A stretch of DNA of 45,050 bases. Source: RGIG7450 sp045648785 (GTDB lineage Bacteria > Bacillota > Clostridia > RUG12999). The translations under genes were made by a program, and so were the position numbers. The notes beneath the pieces were generated by a model. That model was not told the DNA's origin and searched no databases. It worked only from the letters and a program-made list of their open reading frames with translations. Location: the NCBI GenBank assembly GCA_045648785.1, contig JAZROP010000019.1:1-45050 (forward strand), read 5' to 3'. Positions 23,553-31,993 of this stretch are shown in pieces (the first letter of the stretch is position 1; each line of letters begins with the position of its first letter).

Positions 23553-24356
23553 TTATTTGCAAATATTAACTTCGTATTTTGCACCGAGAGCTTCCATTGT
23601 ACCGTCTGCAATAAGTGCATCAAAAGCTTCATCAACTTTAGCAACTGCGTCACTGCCTTTTCTGAAACCAACACCATAGAATTCAACTGCAAGGTCAAGA
23701 CCATCAACAATAGTGAGGTCGGCATAATTTGTTCCTTCGCCAACCATAGCGTTTGCAAGAGTTACATCAAGAACAACTGCATCAGCTGTGCCAGCTTTAA
23801 CTTCCATTAGACCATCTGTCTGTTTTGCAACTGCTGTGTAGTTAGCTTTTGCAAGATCTGTATTGTCTGCAATAGCGGATTCACCTGCTGAAGAAATTTC
23901 AGCAACAAGATTAGCAGCAGAAAGAGAAGCAGCGTCTGTGTATTTAGCAGCGTCAGCTTTTCTGATAACAACTACCTGTTTGTTTTCAATGTAAGGTTTT
24001 GTGAAAGAAATGTTTTCTTTTCTTTCTTCAGTAATTGTGAAGCCGTTCCAGATACAGTCTAGATTTTTTGCATTAAGCTCAATTTCTTTTGTATCCCAAT
24101 CGATTTCGATAAATTTAGGTGTAACACCCAGTTTTTCACAAACTGCTTTTGCAAGTTCTGTGTCAAAACCTGTGAAGTTGCCTGCTTCGTCAGTAAAGTT
24201 CATAGGAGCATATACTGTGTAACCGATAACCATTTCGCCTTTATCTGTTATGTACGCTAAATCAGATTCAGCAGCGGGCTCAGCACCGCAGCCTGCGAAA
24301 GCGAATACTGCCATTACTGCAGCAAGTGTAAGAGCTAAAATTTTCTTCATTTTCAT
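23553..24356 (-). CDS. amino-acid ABC transporter substrate-binding lipoprotein
   Basis: A 267-residue extracellular lipoprotein. The signal peptide ends at a lipobox AFAGC with the modified Cys at 23. The mature part is a family 3 (SBP_bac_3) solute-binding protein: YAPMNFTDEAGNFTGFDTEL near 49-68, WNGFTITEERKENISFTKPY near 103-122. It captures a polar amino acid, perhaps cystine, glutamine or a basic one; the exact ligand is not evident. First gene of the three-gene operon. The Met at codon 3 is an equally possible start. Confidence 0.92.
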   Translation of the reverse strand: MKMKKILALTLAAVMAVFAFAGCGAEPAAESDLAYITDKGEMVIGYTVYAPMNFTDEAGNFTGFDTELAKAVCEKLGVTPKFIEIDWDTKEIELNAKNLDCIWNGFTITEERKENISFTKPYIENKQVVVIRKADAAKYTDAASLSAANLVAEISSAGESAIADNTDLAKANYTAVAKQTDGLMEVKAGTADAVVLDVTLANAMVGEGTNYADLTIVDGLDLAVEFYGVGFRKGSDAVAKVDEAFDALIADGTMEALGAKYEVNICK

Positions 24357-24415
24357 TGTAAATACCTTTACCTTTCTAAAATTAATAAAAACAGGGTTTT
24401 CACCGACCCTTTACT

Positions 24416-24444
24416 ATGATAACACTTTATCACGCTAAAGTCAA
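24416..24444 (-). promoter_or_regulatory. promoter of the amino-acid ABC operon
   Basis: On the minus strand TTGACT (24444-24439), 17-bp spacer, TATCAT (24421-24416), about 55 nt ahead of the binding-protein start. Confidence 0.78.
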
Positions 24445-24483
24445 GCGTTTTTTTAAAAAAATTTGTAAAAAGTATCTATTTAG

Positions 24484-24512
24484 TTGATTTTTACAAATAT
24501 ATGTGTTATAAT
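24484..24512 (+). promoter_or_regulatory. promoter of the CNNM/CorC gene
   Basis: TTGATT (24484-24489), 17-bp spacer, TATAAT (24507-24512). It yields a leader of about 215 nt before the start codon at 24734. Confidence 0.78.
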
Positions 24513-24559
24513 TGATAGAAGTAATATTTTATTGTATAAAATCAATAAGAGAATTAAAA

Positions 24560-24700
24560 GTTACAAACAAATGAAAAGGAGCTGGTTTTGTGGACCCGTT
24601 GCCCCGAAGTAGAGGCAAATCTTTGAATTTATATAGGTGGTATTTCATCGGCAGACGCAAACTTCGTTGCTGACGCAGATTATCAAAATCTGACAAAAGA
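24560..24700 (+). ncRNA. candidate structured 5' leader (unknown class)
   Basis: Between promoter and CNNM gene lies a GC-richer stretch unlike the flanking AT-rich DNA. Visible pairings are GTTGCC/GGCAAA (24598-24603 with 24614-24619), GCAA/TTGC (24657-24660 with 24667-24670), and CAGATT/AATCTG (24676-24681 with 24687-24692); ACGCA recurs at 24655-24659 and 24673-24677. I could not match it to the Mg (M-box), Mn (yybP-ykoY), c-di-AMP, NiCo, fluoride or T-box classes. No open frame with a ribosome binding site explains it. Because the gene belongs to a family linked to divalent-cation homeostasis, a metal-responsive leader is a fair guess. Confidence 0.45.
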
Positions 24701-24733
24701 CACTTATATTAAATTTGGAGGTTTAAGAAAGTT

Positions 24734-26053
24734 ATGTTTAAACAAATATTATTGCAACTTTTTTTGATTTTGCTTAATTCTTTCTTTGCTGCAACAGAGA
24801 TAGCGGTTATTTCGCTTAATGAGAAGAAAGTAAAAGCAAAAGCAGAAGATGGTGATAAAAAGGCTGCTAAAATGCTGAAAATGATAGAAGAACCAACAAG
24901 GTTTTTATCTACAATACAGATTGGTATAACCTTAGCCGGATTTTTGGGTTCTGCGTTTGCTGCCGACAACTTTGCAGAAAAATTGTCAGCATTTTTGGTA
25001 ACAGTATTTAATATTTCATCTGCAAATATTGAATTGATAAATACCTTGGCGGTTATTTTAATTACTTTGGTATTGTCCTTCTTTACTCTTGTTCTGGGTG
25101 AACTTGTACCCAAACGCGTAGCAATGCGTCACAAGGAAAAACTTGCGGAGTTTGTATGTGGAAGTATTTCGACTCTTGCTGTTATACTAAAACCGGTTAT
25201 ATGGTTTCTTACAGTTTCCACCAACGGCGTCTTAAGAATATTTGGCATTGATCCGAACGAAAAAGATGAATCCGTTTCGGAAGAGGATATTGAAATTATG
25301 CTTGATGCGGGTGTTGATGAAGGTACACTTGATGAAGATGATGTTGAGTATATAAAAAATGTATTTAAACTTGACAATCTTACAGCTGCCGATGTTATGA
25401 CACCAAGAAAATCAATTGTATTCATATCCAGTGATGCAACTGAAGAAGAAATTATTGAAGTTATTAAACAAGAAGGTTATTCAAGAATTCCTGTGTATTC
25501 TAACACGGTTGATGAAATTTCCGGCATACTTTATGCAAGAGATTATCTGCTGAAACATAAACAGGAAGGGTTTACACTGGAACAGGCCATGTTCCAGCCG
25601 ACTTATGTTCCCGAAACAATGCACCTTGACCTGTTGTTTAAAGATATGCAGAGTCAGCACAATCACATTGTTATGGTTGTAAATGAGTTCGGAGTTCCGT
25701 CCGGAATTGTAACAATGGAGGATATTTTGGAAGAACTCGTTGGTGAAATCTGGGATGAAAGCGATGAAGAAGTCGATAATATTAGTAAAATTGACGATTC
25801 AACATATAAGGTGCTGTGCAGCACTTCAACTGAAGACTTTTTTGAGTTTTTTGAACTTGAGCCGGATGAAGAATCGGAAGCAACCACAGTTAATGGTTGG
25901 TTAATTGAATGTTATGGAAATATTCCTGATGAAGGATATTCTTTTGAATATGAAAATTTAACCATAGCAGTTACAAATGCAGACGATCTTATGACTCACG
26001 AAGTTATTGTCACAGTAAAAGAGCCCGTTGAAGAAACAGATGACGAGGGGTAA
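24734..26053 (+). CDS. CNNM/CorC (HlyC) family protein
   Basis: A 439-residue membrane protein. An N-terminal DUF21/CNNM transmembrane domain (residues 1-190: NSFFAATEIAVISLN, FLGSAFAADNF, LVLGELVPKRVAMRH) is followed by a pair of CBS domains (about 205-330: VMTPRKSIVFISSDATEEEI, VVNEFGVPSGIVTMEDILEE) and a C-terminal CorC/HlyC domain. Relatives are Mg efflux or magnesium-protection proteins gated by nucleotide binding to CBS; older annotations call them hemolysins. It is preceded by a long structured leader and followed 36 bp later by thiI. Confidence 0.93.
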   Translation: MFKQILLQLFLILLNSFFAATEIAVISLNEKKVKAKAEDGDKKAAKMLKMIEEPTRFLSTIQIGITLAGFLGSAFAADNFAEKLSAFLVTVFNISSANIELINTLAVILITLVLSFFTLVLGELVPKRVAMRHKEKLAEFVCGSISTLAVILKPVIWFLTVSTNGVLRIFGIDPNEKDESVSEEDIEIMLDAGVDEGTLDEDDVEYIKNVFKLDNLTAADVMTPRKSIVFISSDATEEEIIEVIKQEGYSRIPVYSNTVDEISGILYARDYLLKHKQEGFTLEQAMFQPTYVPETMHLDLLFKDMQSQHNHIVMVVNEFGVPSGIVTMEDILEELVGEIWDESDEEVDNISKIDDSTYKVLCSTSTEDFFEFFELEPDEESEATTVNGWLIECYGNIPDEGYSFEYENLTIAVTNADDLMTHEVIVTVKEPVEETDDEG

Positions 26054-26089
26054 TAGGCGTTTTATTCCGGTTTTCTTGGAGGAAGGAAA

Positions 26090-27250
26090 ATGAATGAAAT
26101 TATACTCATAAAAATAGGGGAGTTAATACTCAAAGGAAACAACCGGTCAAGATTTGAAGACAGGCTGATGACAAATATAAAAAATGCCTTGCGCGACACG
26201 GGAAGCTATCGTATATGGAAATCCCAGGGGACCATGTATGTTGAGCCAAGGGATGAAAATTCGCCAATACTTCCTGCGATTGAAAAAATTGAAAAGGTGT
26301 TTGGCATAACACAGATTTCCCATGCGTATGTAGCACCAAAGGATATGGATGAAATTTATAAGGTTATAGTTGAAAAGCTTGCCGATTCGCTTAATAAAGG
26401 AAAAACCTTTAAGGTTGAAGCAAAACGCGCGGACAAGCGATTTCCGCTGACATCTCCCGAAATCTGCCGTGAGGCGGGGGGAGTTATACTTAAAAATTTT
26501 AATCATTTGTCAGTTGATGTTAAAACTCCTGAAATTACGGTTGTGGTTGATGTTCGTGATGAGTTTGCGTATATCTACTGTGATAAAATTCCGGGAGCAG
26601 GTGGAATTCCCACCGGTATGGGTGGAAAAGGACTGCTTCTTCTCTCAGGAGGAATCGATTCACCTGTTGCTGGTTGGCTTATGGCAAAGAGAGGGGTAGA
26701 GCTTGAGGCAATTAACTTTTTCAGCTATCCCTACACATCGGAGCGTGCAAAAGAAAAGGTTGCTGCCCTTGCGGATATTCTTCGTCAGTACTGTGGTAAA
26801 ATGCCTCTTCATATAGCCCCGTTTACTGAAATTCAAATGGAAATAAAGGAAAAGTGCCCTGAAGAACAGCTTACAATTATTATGAGGAGATTTATGAATA
26901 GGATCTCCCAAAAGGTAGCACAAAAAGTTGGTGCAAAAGTTCTGATAACAGGGGAGAGTCTTGGCCAGGTTGCGAGCCAGACCATGCAAAGCATGGTTGT
27001 TACAAGTGAGGTTGCAACAATGCCCATTCTTCGCCCGCTTGTCGGTCTTGATAAAGTTGAAATCATCAATTATGCAAGAAAAATTGGCAGTTATGACACA
27101 TCCATTTTGCCATATGAGGATTGTTGCACACTTTTTGTTCCTAAACGACCTGACATTAATCCTAAGCTTGAAAGAATAATGGAATCGGAAGCTCGTCTTG
27201 ATATGGAGAGACTTGTAAATCAGTCGGTTGAAGAAATAGAAATTTTATAA
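26090..27250 (+). CDS. thiI: tRNA uracil 4-sulfurtransferase
   Basis: A 386-residue enzyme that makes 4-thiouridine at tRNA position 8. An N-terminal ferredoxin-like domain and THUMP domain (about 1-165) are followed by a PP-loop ATP pyrophosphatase domain with LLLLSGGIDSPVAGWLMAKR starting near residue 180. The C-terminal rhodanese domain of the E. coli protein is absent, as usual in Firmicutes, so sulfur transfer relies on an in-domain Cys (CC at DCCTLFVPKRP near 345). No cysteine desulfurase is adjacent. SD is GGAGGAAGG. Ends in a strong terminator. Confidence 0.95.
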   Translation: MNEIILIKIGELILKGNNRSRFEDRLMTNIKNALRDTGSYRIWKSQGTMYVEPRDENSPILPAIEKIEKVFGITQISHAYVAPKDMDEIYKVIVEKLADSLNKGKTFKVEAKRADKRFPLTSPEICREAGGVILKNFNHLSVDVKTPEITVVVDVRDEFAYIYCDKIPGAGGIPTGMGGKGLLLLSGGIDSPVAGWLMAKRGVELEAINFFSYPYTSERAKEKVAALADILRQYCGKMPLHIAPFTEIQMEIKEKCPEEQLTIIMRRFMNRISQKVAQKVGAKVLITGESLGQVASQTMQSMVVTSEVATMPILRPLVGLDKVEIINYARKIGSYDTSILPYEDCCTLFVPKRPDINPKLERIMESEARLDMERLVNQSVEEIEIL

Positions 27251-27278
27251 AAAATCCACCCTATGGGTGGATTTTTTT
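27249..27278. terminator. bidirectional terminator thiI/spoIIID
   Basis: AAAAAATCCACCC pairs with GGGTGGATTTTTT around TAT, between convergent genes; almost the same sequence as the terminator at 21972-22002. Confidence 0.9.
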
Positions 27279-27541
27279 TAGATATTAATACCTTTTTGTT
27301 TTGCATATTTCAGTTTTGTTGCCATCCCGCCGCGAATGTGCCGTGTCTGTTTGTGATCAAGCATTATTTCTTTGGATAATTCGGCCAGTGAGGGATTTAT
27401 TTGAAAAAGCCTTTCTGTGATGTCTTTATGTACTGTGGATTTTGAAATGCCAAATTTTTTGGCTGCTTCGCGAACGGTGCATTTATTTTCTATAATGTAT
27501 TTTGCAAGTTCAACAGTTCGTTCTTCGATATGCTCTTTCAA
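27278..27541 (-). CDS. spoIIID: sporulation transcription factor SpoIIID
   Basis: An 87-residue helix-turn-helix protein. Residues 1-50 (IEERTVELAKYIIENKCTVR, then AAKKFGISKSTVHKDITERL) and the basic C-terminus HIRGGMATKLKYAKQKG match SpoIIID, which tunes sigma-E-dependent genes in the mother cell. Its presence argues that the organism makes endospores. The start is a TTG at 27541, ten bases after GGAGG; no ATG or GTG fits. The GGAGG lies in one arm of a long hairpin. No sigma-E promoter was firmly seen; the gene follows the hydroxyacid dehydrogenase in the same direction with a 66-bp gap. Confidence 0.93.
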   Translation of the reverse strand: MKEHIEERTVELAKYIIENKCTVREAAKKFGISKSTVHKDITERLFQINPSLAELSKEIMLDHKQTRHIRGGMATKLKYAKQKGINI

Positions 27542-27550
27542 CTTAAAGTA

Positions 27551-27594
27551 GCCTCCAATGCATACATTTTTTATTCAATATATGCATCGGAGGC
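27551..27594 (-). promoter_or_regulatory. hairpin sequestering the spoIIID ribosome binding site
   Basis: GCCTCCAATGCATA (27551-27564) pairs with TATGCATCGGAGGC (27581-27594) with a single mismatch, around a 16-nt A/T loop. In the minus-strand RNA the spoIIID GGAGG lies inside the stem. There is no T-run at the 3' side, so it is not a normal terminator. Confidence 0.65.
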
Positions 27595-27606
27595 GAAAAA
27601 AAGAAC

Positions 27607-28629
27607 TTAGAAACATTTGCCTGTCTTATAATCCTCTGCCCCACCATTGCGGTAGCAAAGTTCGTTTGCACATTTGCCGGTCTCCAAAAAATCTTTAATA
27701 TTATTTACGGTAGTTTCAGCTATATTGGATAAAGCTTCTTCAGTTAAAAATGCCTGGTGAGATGTAACAATTACATTAGGCATGGAGATGAGTCGTGCGA
27801 GAGTATCATCTTCTAAGATGTGACCGGAGAAGTCCTCAAAAAAGAGTTCTGATTCTTCTTCATATACATCCAGACATGCAGCACCAACCTTGCGTGTTTT
27901 AATGCCTTGAAGAAGTGCCTCTGCATCAACAAGAGCGCCGCGGGAGGTGTTTAAAATAACAACGCCCTGCTTGCATTTTTCAATAGATTTTTTGCTTATT
28001 ATGTGGTGTGTATCCTCAGTAAGCGGACAGTGAAGTGAGATTATATCGCTGCCGGCAAAAAGCTCGTCAAGAGATACATAGTTGATTGAAGGGTCGTCGG
28101 CAGGGAATTTATCATAGGCGAGTATGTTCATGCCAAATCCGCGGCAAATGTCCATAAAAACTTTGCCAATTCGTCCTGTACCGATTACGCCTACCGTTTT
28201 GCCGTGCAGGTCAAATCCCGTCATTCCCGAAAGGCTGAAGTTGAAATCTTTTGTTCTGATATATGCTTTGTGTATACGGCGGATTGATGTGAGCAGAAGT
28301 GCCATTGCATGCTCTGCCACGGCGTAAGGAGAGTAAGCAGGCACACGCAGAACATGAATTTTCCCAAAAGCATGTTTCATATCCACATTATTAAAACCGG
28401 CGCAGCGCAAAGTTATTATTTTAACACCTAAGTCGCACAGCCGGTCTATCACCGCTGCATTTACGGTGTCGTTAACAAAAACGCAAACACCATCAAATCC
28501 GTTTGCAAGTCCGACAGTATCCTCATTTAATTTTGTTTCAAAGAATTTGAATGTTATATCGGCTTTTTCACCAAACTTTTCAAAAGAAAGTTTATCATAT
28601 GGTTTTGTATCAAAAAAAGCAATTTTCAT
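27607..28629 (-). CDS. D-2-hydroxyacid dehydrogenase (D-lactate dehydrogenase-like)
   Basis: A 340-residue NAD-dependent enzyme. Rossmann motif GTGRIG (150-155), catalytic R230 in NTSRGALVD, E258/E259 in the DVYEEES segment and H291 in TSHQAF. The overall sequence, particularly RCAGFNNVD (75-83) and VAEHAMALLL, is like fermentative D-lactate dehydrogenases, reducing pyruvate to D-lactate; related 2-ketoacids are possible. The start is ATG 28629 after GGAGTG; the GTG at 28638 lies in that site. spoIIID follows 66 bp downstream. Confidence 0.9.
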   Translation of the reverse strand: MKIAFFDTKPYDKLSFEKFGEKADITFKFFETKLNEDTVGLANGFDGVCVFVNDTVNAAVIDRLCDLGVKIITLRCAGFNNVDMKHAFGKIHVLRVPAYSPYAVAEHAMALLLTSIRRIHKAYIRTKDFNFSLSGMTGFDLHGKTVGVIGTGRIGKVFMDICRGFGMNILAYDKFPADDPSINYVSLDELFAGSDIISLHCPLTEDTHHIISKKSIEKCKQGVVILNTSRGALVDAEALLQGIKTRKVGAACLDVYEEESELFFEDFSGHILEDDTLARLISMPNVIVTSHQAFLTEEALSNIAETTVNNIKDFLETGKCANELCYRNGGAEDYKTGKCF

Positions 28630-28691
28630 AAGTATCACTCCTTGTATAATTATTTTTTACAGCTTTAATAAAAAAATTCAGTTAAGATACA

Positions 28692-28720
28692 TTTACAATT
28701 ACAGCCTCTCATGTTATAAT
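28692..28720 (+). promoter_or_regulatory. promoter of the secreted two-repeat protein gene
   Basis: TTTACA (28692-28697), 17-bp spacer, TATAAT (28715-28720), then AAGGAGGGA and the ATG at 28742. The leader is very short. Confidence 0.75.
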
Positions 28721-28741
28721 TTCTTTAAGGAGGGACTAACC

Positions 28742-29860
28742 ATGAAAAAAAGTATTGTTTTTTTGCTTACATTTACAATGATTTTGTCAATGACTACATT
28801 TGCGAAAACCGGAGATGTTATTGGTAAAATCTATTCCACAGATATAAAAGCATACATAAACGGAGTGCAGATGGAATCCTACAACATTGGCGGCAAAACG
28901 GTTGTTGTGCTTGAGGATATCACAAATCAATGTGAATACTCGGATGAACTGAGAACTCTGCTTTTGTGGGAACTTTCACCAAACACACTTATTCCCGGAA
29001 CAAAAACTTATGACAGAGCCCCGGGCACGCCGGTGGGAAATATCTACCAAACGGATATTAAAACGATTGTTCGTGGCAAGGAAATTCCTTGCTGGTCGCT
29101 TAATGGGAAAATGGCGGTTGCCTTGGAGGATTTAGGAGCAAATGGTGAATGGTCGGACATAGGCGGAAAATTTATCTGGAACGCCGATGAACGCACTATT
29201 TCACTTGAATTTATGTACGGATATTCATTTGAAGTACATAAACTGCTTAGAGACAAGCATCTGAATATGATATTAAAGGATACAGACGGCGTACTTGAAG
29301 CGGAGCTTGTTGTAGCACCACTTATGAACGGGCAGATACTCAATGATATTGTTATTCCGGACAATTCCATAAATCCTTTGATGTATGGCGATGAGATAAT
29401 CGGGTATAAATGCAAATTCCCGATAGTAAATTTCGTAGTAGATGAAAAAGGAAAGTATTCACTTGAGGTGCAAGAATGGCAGCTGCCAGTTGATTATTTG
29501 TATGTGGATAAATTTGCTGAAATCGTAAAGGATATTGAACCGGCACAGCCAACTTATGAGGACCGGATGAATTATTTTGAGTTCAATATGTACAAAATCA
29601 TATCTGAGTTTGAAACAGATGAGTACCACTTCCTTTATATGCTGCAGCCTAACACACACGGTTCTTCGCAGTTTTTAAAGAAAGTGAATAAAAAGGACGG
29701 CACATTGGTTGACTACAGTGCACAGTTTAAGTCGGTAAGTTTGCACGGGAATAAATATTTTGACAATGTAACAATTGATGAGGAAAATAAAAAAGTACGG
29801 TTTGGTTATGATGCGTGGTATATAATTGATTTGGAAACCGACAAAGTAGAAAAAGAATAA
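28742..29860 (+). CDS. secreted protein with two stalk-like N-terminal repeats
   Basis: A 372-residue protein with a signal peptide (about 1-21: MKKSIVFLLTFTMILS). Two tandem repeats follow, at about 25-80 and 98-160: GKIYSTDIKAYINGVQM and GNIYQTDIKTIVRGKEI, each continuing S(Y/W).(I/L).GK..V.LED. They resemble the copper amine oxidase-like N-terminal or stalk domains of clostridial surface proteins, which bear no metal site. The remainder (160-372) is not recognised; it ends in VDYSAQFKSVSLHGNKYF and a final D-rich strand. The frame extends upstream to 28466 but the SD and signal peptide fix the start. Function unknown; exported. Confidence 0.85.
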   Translation: MKKSIVFLLTFTMILSMTTFAKTGDVIGKIYSTDIKAYINGVQMESYNIGGKTVVVLEDITNQCEYSDELRTLLLWELSPNTLIPGTKTYDRAPGTPVGNIYQTDIKTIVRGKEIPCWSLNGKMAVALEDLGANGEWSDIGGKFIWNADERTISLEFMYGYSFEVHKLLRDKHLNMILKDTDGVLEAELVVAPLMNGQILNDIVIPDNSINPLMYGDEIIGYKCKFPIVNFVVDEKGKYSLEVQEWQLPVDYLYVDKFAEIVKDIEPAQPTYEDRMNYFEFNMYKIISEFETDEYHFLYMLQPNTHGSSQFLKKVNKKDGTLVDYSAQFKSVSLHGNKYFDNVTIDEENKKVRFGYDAWYIIDLETDKVEKE

Positions 29861-29893
29861 AAAACACCGGGGCAAAAAAGTCCCGGTGTTTTT
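29860..29893. terminator. bidirectional terminator before ccdA
   Basis: AAAAACACCGGG (29860-29871) with CCCGGTGTTTTT (29882-29893), ten-base loop, between convergent genes. Confidence 0.88.
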
Positions 29894-29924
29894 ATGTGTG
29901 GTAAAGATTTTATGTAAAGTTTTA

Positions 29925-30593
29925 TTAGTGGTGGTGAAAAAGTTCAAGTATATTGCCAAGCAGACCGGTTGCCATAAGCACGCCAAACAAAATAAGAAGT
30001 AAACCACAGATAGTGTTTGTAGTTTTTGAATGTTTTTTTAGAAAGGCAAACGAGGTTTTCAGCTTATCTATAATTATAGAGCTGATTATAAACGGAATGC
30101 CAATCCCTGCCGAATAACAGAAAAGCAATCCCATTCCTACCAGTGCGCTGCCCTGATGTGAGGCAAGTATAAGTGCAGACCCGACAAAGGTGCTGACACA
30201 CGGGCTAAAGCTCATTGAAAAAATTACGCCCATTAGTACAGAAGAGAAAAAGCCGCTGCCGAATGAGGAAATTTTATGATGTGAACAGTGTGAATGGTGA
30301 GTTTTTATAATCCCCAGAAAATTAAGTCCGAACAGAATTAAAAGTATTCCGGCTATTATATTAAAATAGCTTTTGTATGATGTGAAAATGCTGCCTATTG
30401 TACCGGCAAACGACCCGAGCAGTATAAAGATAAGCGTAAAGCCGATCACAAAGCCAATAGCATTTTTAAGGGCTTGTCTGGGACCAAGCTCGCCGCCTCC
30501 ACTGAAATATGAAAAATAAACGGGCAACATGGGAAGCATGCAGGGGGAAATAAAAGTGATTATGCCTTCAAGAAAGGTTATGAAGTATTGCAT
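29925..30593 (-). CDS. ccdA: CcdA-family thiol-disulfide membrane protein
   Basis: A 222-residue membrane protein with six spans. Cys18 in FISPCMLPMLP and Cys132 in SFSPCVSTFVG are the redox pair that passes electrons from cytoplasmic thioredoxin to the outside, as in CcdA/DsbD. A His-rich loop HHSHCSHH (99-106) and a terminal HHH suggest metal binding, as seen in relatives. No cytochrome c biogenesis gene or extracellular thioredoxin is adjacent, so its outside partner is unknown. It lies 21 bp downstream of the FAD-Rieske gene, in likely operon. SD is AAAGGAG. Confidence 0.9.
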   Translation of the reverse strand: MQYFITFLEGIITFISPCMLPMLPVYFSYFSGGGELGPRQALKNAIGFVIGFTLIFILLGSFAGTIGSIFTSYKSYFNIIAGILLILFGLNFLGIIKTHHSHCSHHKISSFGSGFFSSVLMGVIFSMSFSPCVSTFVGSALILASHQGSALVGMGLLFCYSAGIGIPFIISSIIIDKLKTSFAFLKKHSKTTNTICGLLLILFGVLMATGLLGNILELFHHH

Positions 30594-30614
30594 TTTAATA
30601 CTCCTTTCATAAAA

Positions 30615-31916
30615 TTATATATGTGCGTCGCCGGTAGACGGATTATCTATCAGTGAACCATCTTTTTCAAAACGAGAGCCGTGACAGGGACAGTCCCAGG
30701 TGTGTTCAGCTTTATTCCACTTAAGGGCGCAACCCAGGTGTGGACAGCGTTTTGTTGATGGAGTTAAAAGATTTGAAACCGATTCAATGCCGTTAACAAT
30801 AAGCTGAGATTTTAAAATACTTCGCTGAGGAGAAAAAACCTCGGAATAGTCGTTTTTTCTGGCTAAAACCATATCGGTTAAAATGGTTGCGGCTGCCATG
30901 GAAGAGGTCATACCCCATTTATTAAAACCTGTTGCTACATACATATCAGGCGTTTTCGCAGAGTAATAACCGATATAGGGGATTTTGTCAAGACTCATAC
31001 AATCCTGAGTTGCCCATTCGTATTTTAGTTCAGCCTCAGGATAATATCTACCTGCAAAATTGTTTAAATTTTTCCAAGCACCACTCTGTTTGCCAGTACG
31101 ATGTCCGCTTCCGCCGATAAGCAGCAGATTATTGTAGCTGCGGAAGGATAAACCGCTATCGGATTCATCAATATACATACCGCTTATATGTTGTGCATTT
31201 TCATAAGCGGAAACATAGCTTCGGTGTTGATAAAGCTTTAGAAAATAGCTTCCGTGCTTATTGATAAAAGGAAAATGTGTTGCTACAATTATTTTTTCTG
31301 CAGTTATTCTACCGCCGGAAGTGATTGCTGTGTGAGGGGATATATCGTAAACAAAAGTATTGTCATATATGTTCAGGTTGTTTGCAATACTTGCAATAAA
31401 TTTCAGCGGATTAAACTGAGCTTGATTTTTAAAACAGACTGCACCTTTGGTTTTAAATGGGAGTTCCGGTGTTTCTGTCAAAAGCGCATCATAGCCAAGT
31501 TTGTGTAATGAATCAATCTCCTGCTCAAGTATTTGTCTATTTGTAAGTGAGTAGGTGAACGCATCTCTTTCCTCAAAATCGCAGTCAATGCTGCTGCACA
31601 GCTTTTTATATTCGCTAAGGGCGTTTCGATTCGCTGTCAGATACATCAAGGCTTTTTCCGTTCCAACGGTTTTTTCAAGTTTTGAATAAATAAGTCCATG
31701 CTGAAAGGTTATTTTAGCAGTAGTGTTTTTGGTTATTCCCGATGCTATTTTATTTCCTTCGACAAGAATATATTTTACACCTGCCTGGTTAAGCATATGT
31801 GCACATAAAATTCCGCAGATACCGCCACCAATAATGAGAACATCGGTTTTGATATCTTTTTTTAAACTGTTAAATGCGGGTAGTGATGTTTGGTCTGTCC
31901 ATACAGATTTGTGCAT
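30615..31916 (-). CDS. FAD-dependent oxidoreductase with Rieske domain
   Basis: A 433-residue protein. Residues 24-355 form a DAO-type FAD domain, with the dinucleotide motif GGGICG (30-35) and ATGFNKWGMTSSMAA near 340. Residues 365-433 are a Rieske [2Fe-2S] domain with C391-x-H393 and C409-x-x-H412. This two-domain layout is common in Firmicutes, with unknown substrate, proposed amine or sugar-acid oxidation. The ATG at 31916 follows GGAGG; an upstream TTG overlaps it. The polypeptide ends only about 20 residues past the second cluster motif. ccdA follows 21 bp later. Confidence 0.9.
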   Translation of the reverse strand: MHKSVWTDQTSLPAFNSLKKDIKTDVLIIGGGICGILCAHMLNQAGVKYILVEGNKIASGITKNTTAKITFQHGLIYSKLEKTVGTEKALMYLTANRNALSEYKKLCSSIDCDFEERDAFTYSLTNRQILEQEIDSLHKLGYDALLTETPELPFKTKGAVCFKNQAQFNPLKFIASIANNLNIYDNTFVYDISPHTAITSGGRITAEKIIVATHFPFINKHGSYFLKLYQHRSYVSAYENAQHISGMYIDESDSGLSFRSYNNLLLIGGSGHRTGKQSGAWKNLNNFAGRYYPEAELKYEWATQDCMSLDKIPYIGYYSAKTPDMYVATGFNKWGMTSSMAAATILTDMVLARKNDYSEVFSPQRSILKSQLIVNGIESVSNLLTPSTKRCPHLGCALKWNKAEHTWDCPCHGSRFEKDGSLIDNPSTGDAHI

Positions 31917-31993
31917 AATTTTTACCTCCAAAAAAGCTTTTATATATTATGCACAATTTATGGTTCTGTTATAATAAGAGAATAAATGTTTTT

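Noticed and set aside
24560..24700. Known riboswitch (M-box, yybP-ykoY, NiCo, c-di-AMP, fluoride) or T-box in the CNNM leader
   Set aside because: None of the conserved blocks I know for these classes is present in the right order; no T-box sequence (AGGGTGG..CCGCG) was found. Left as an unknown class.
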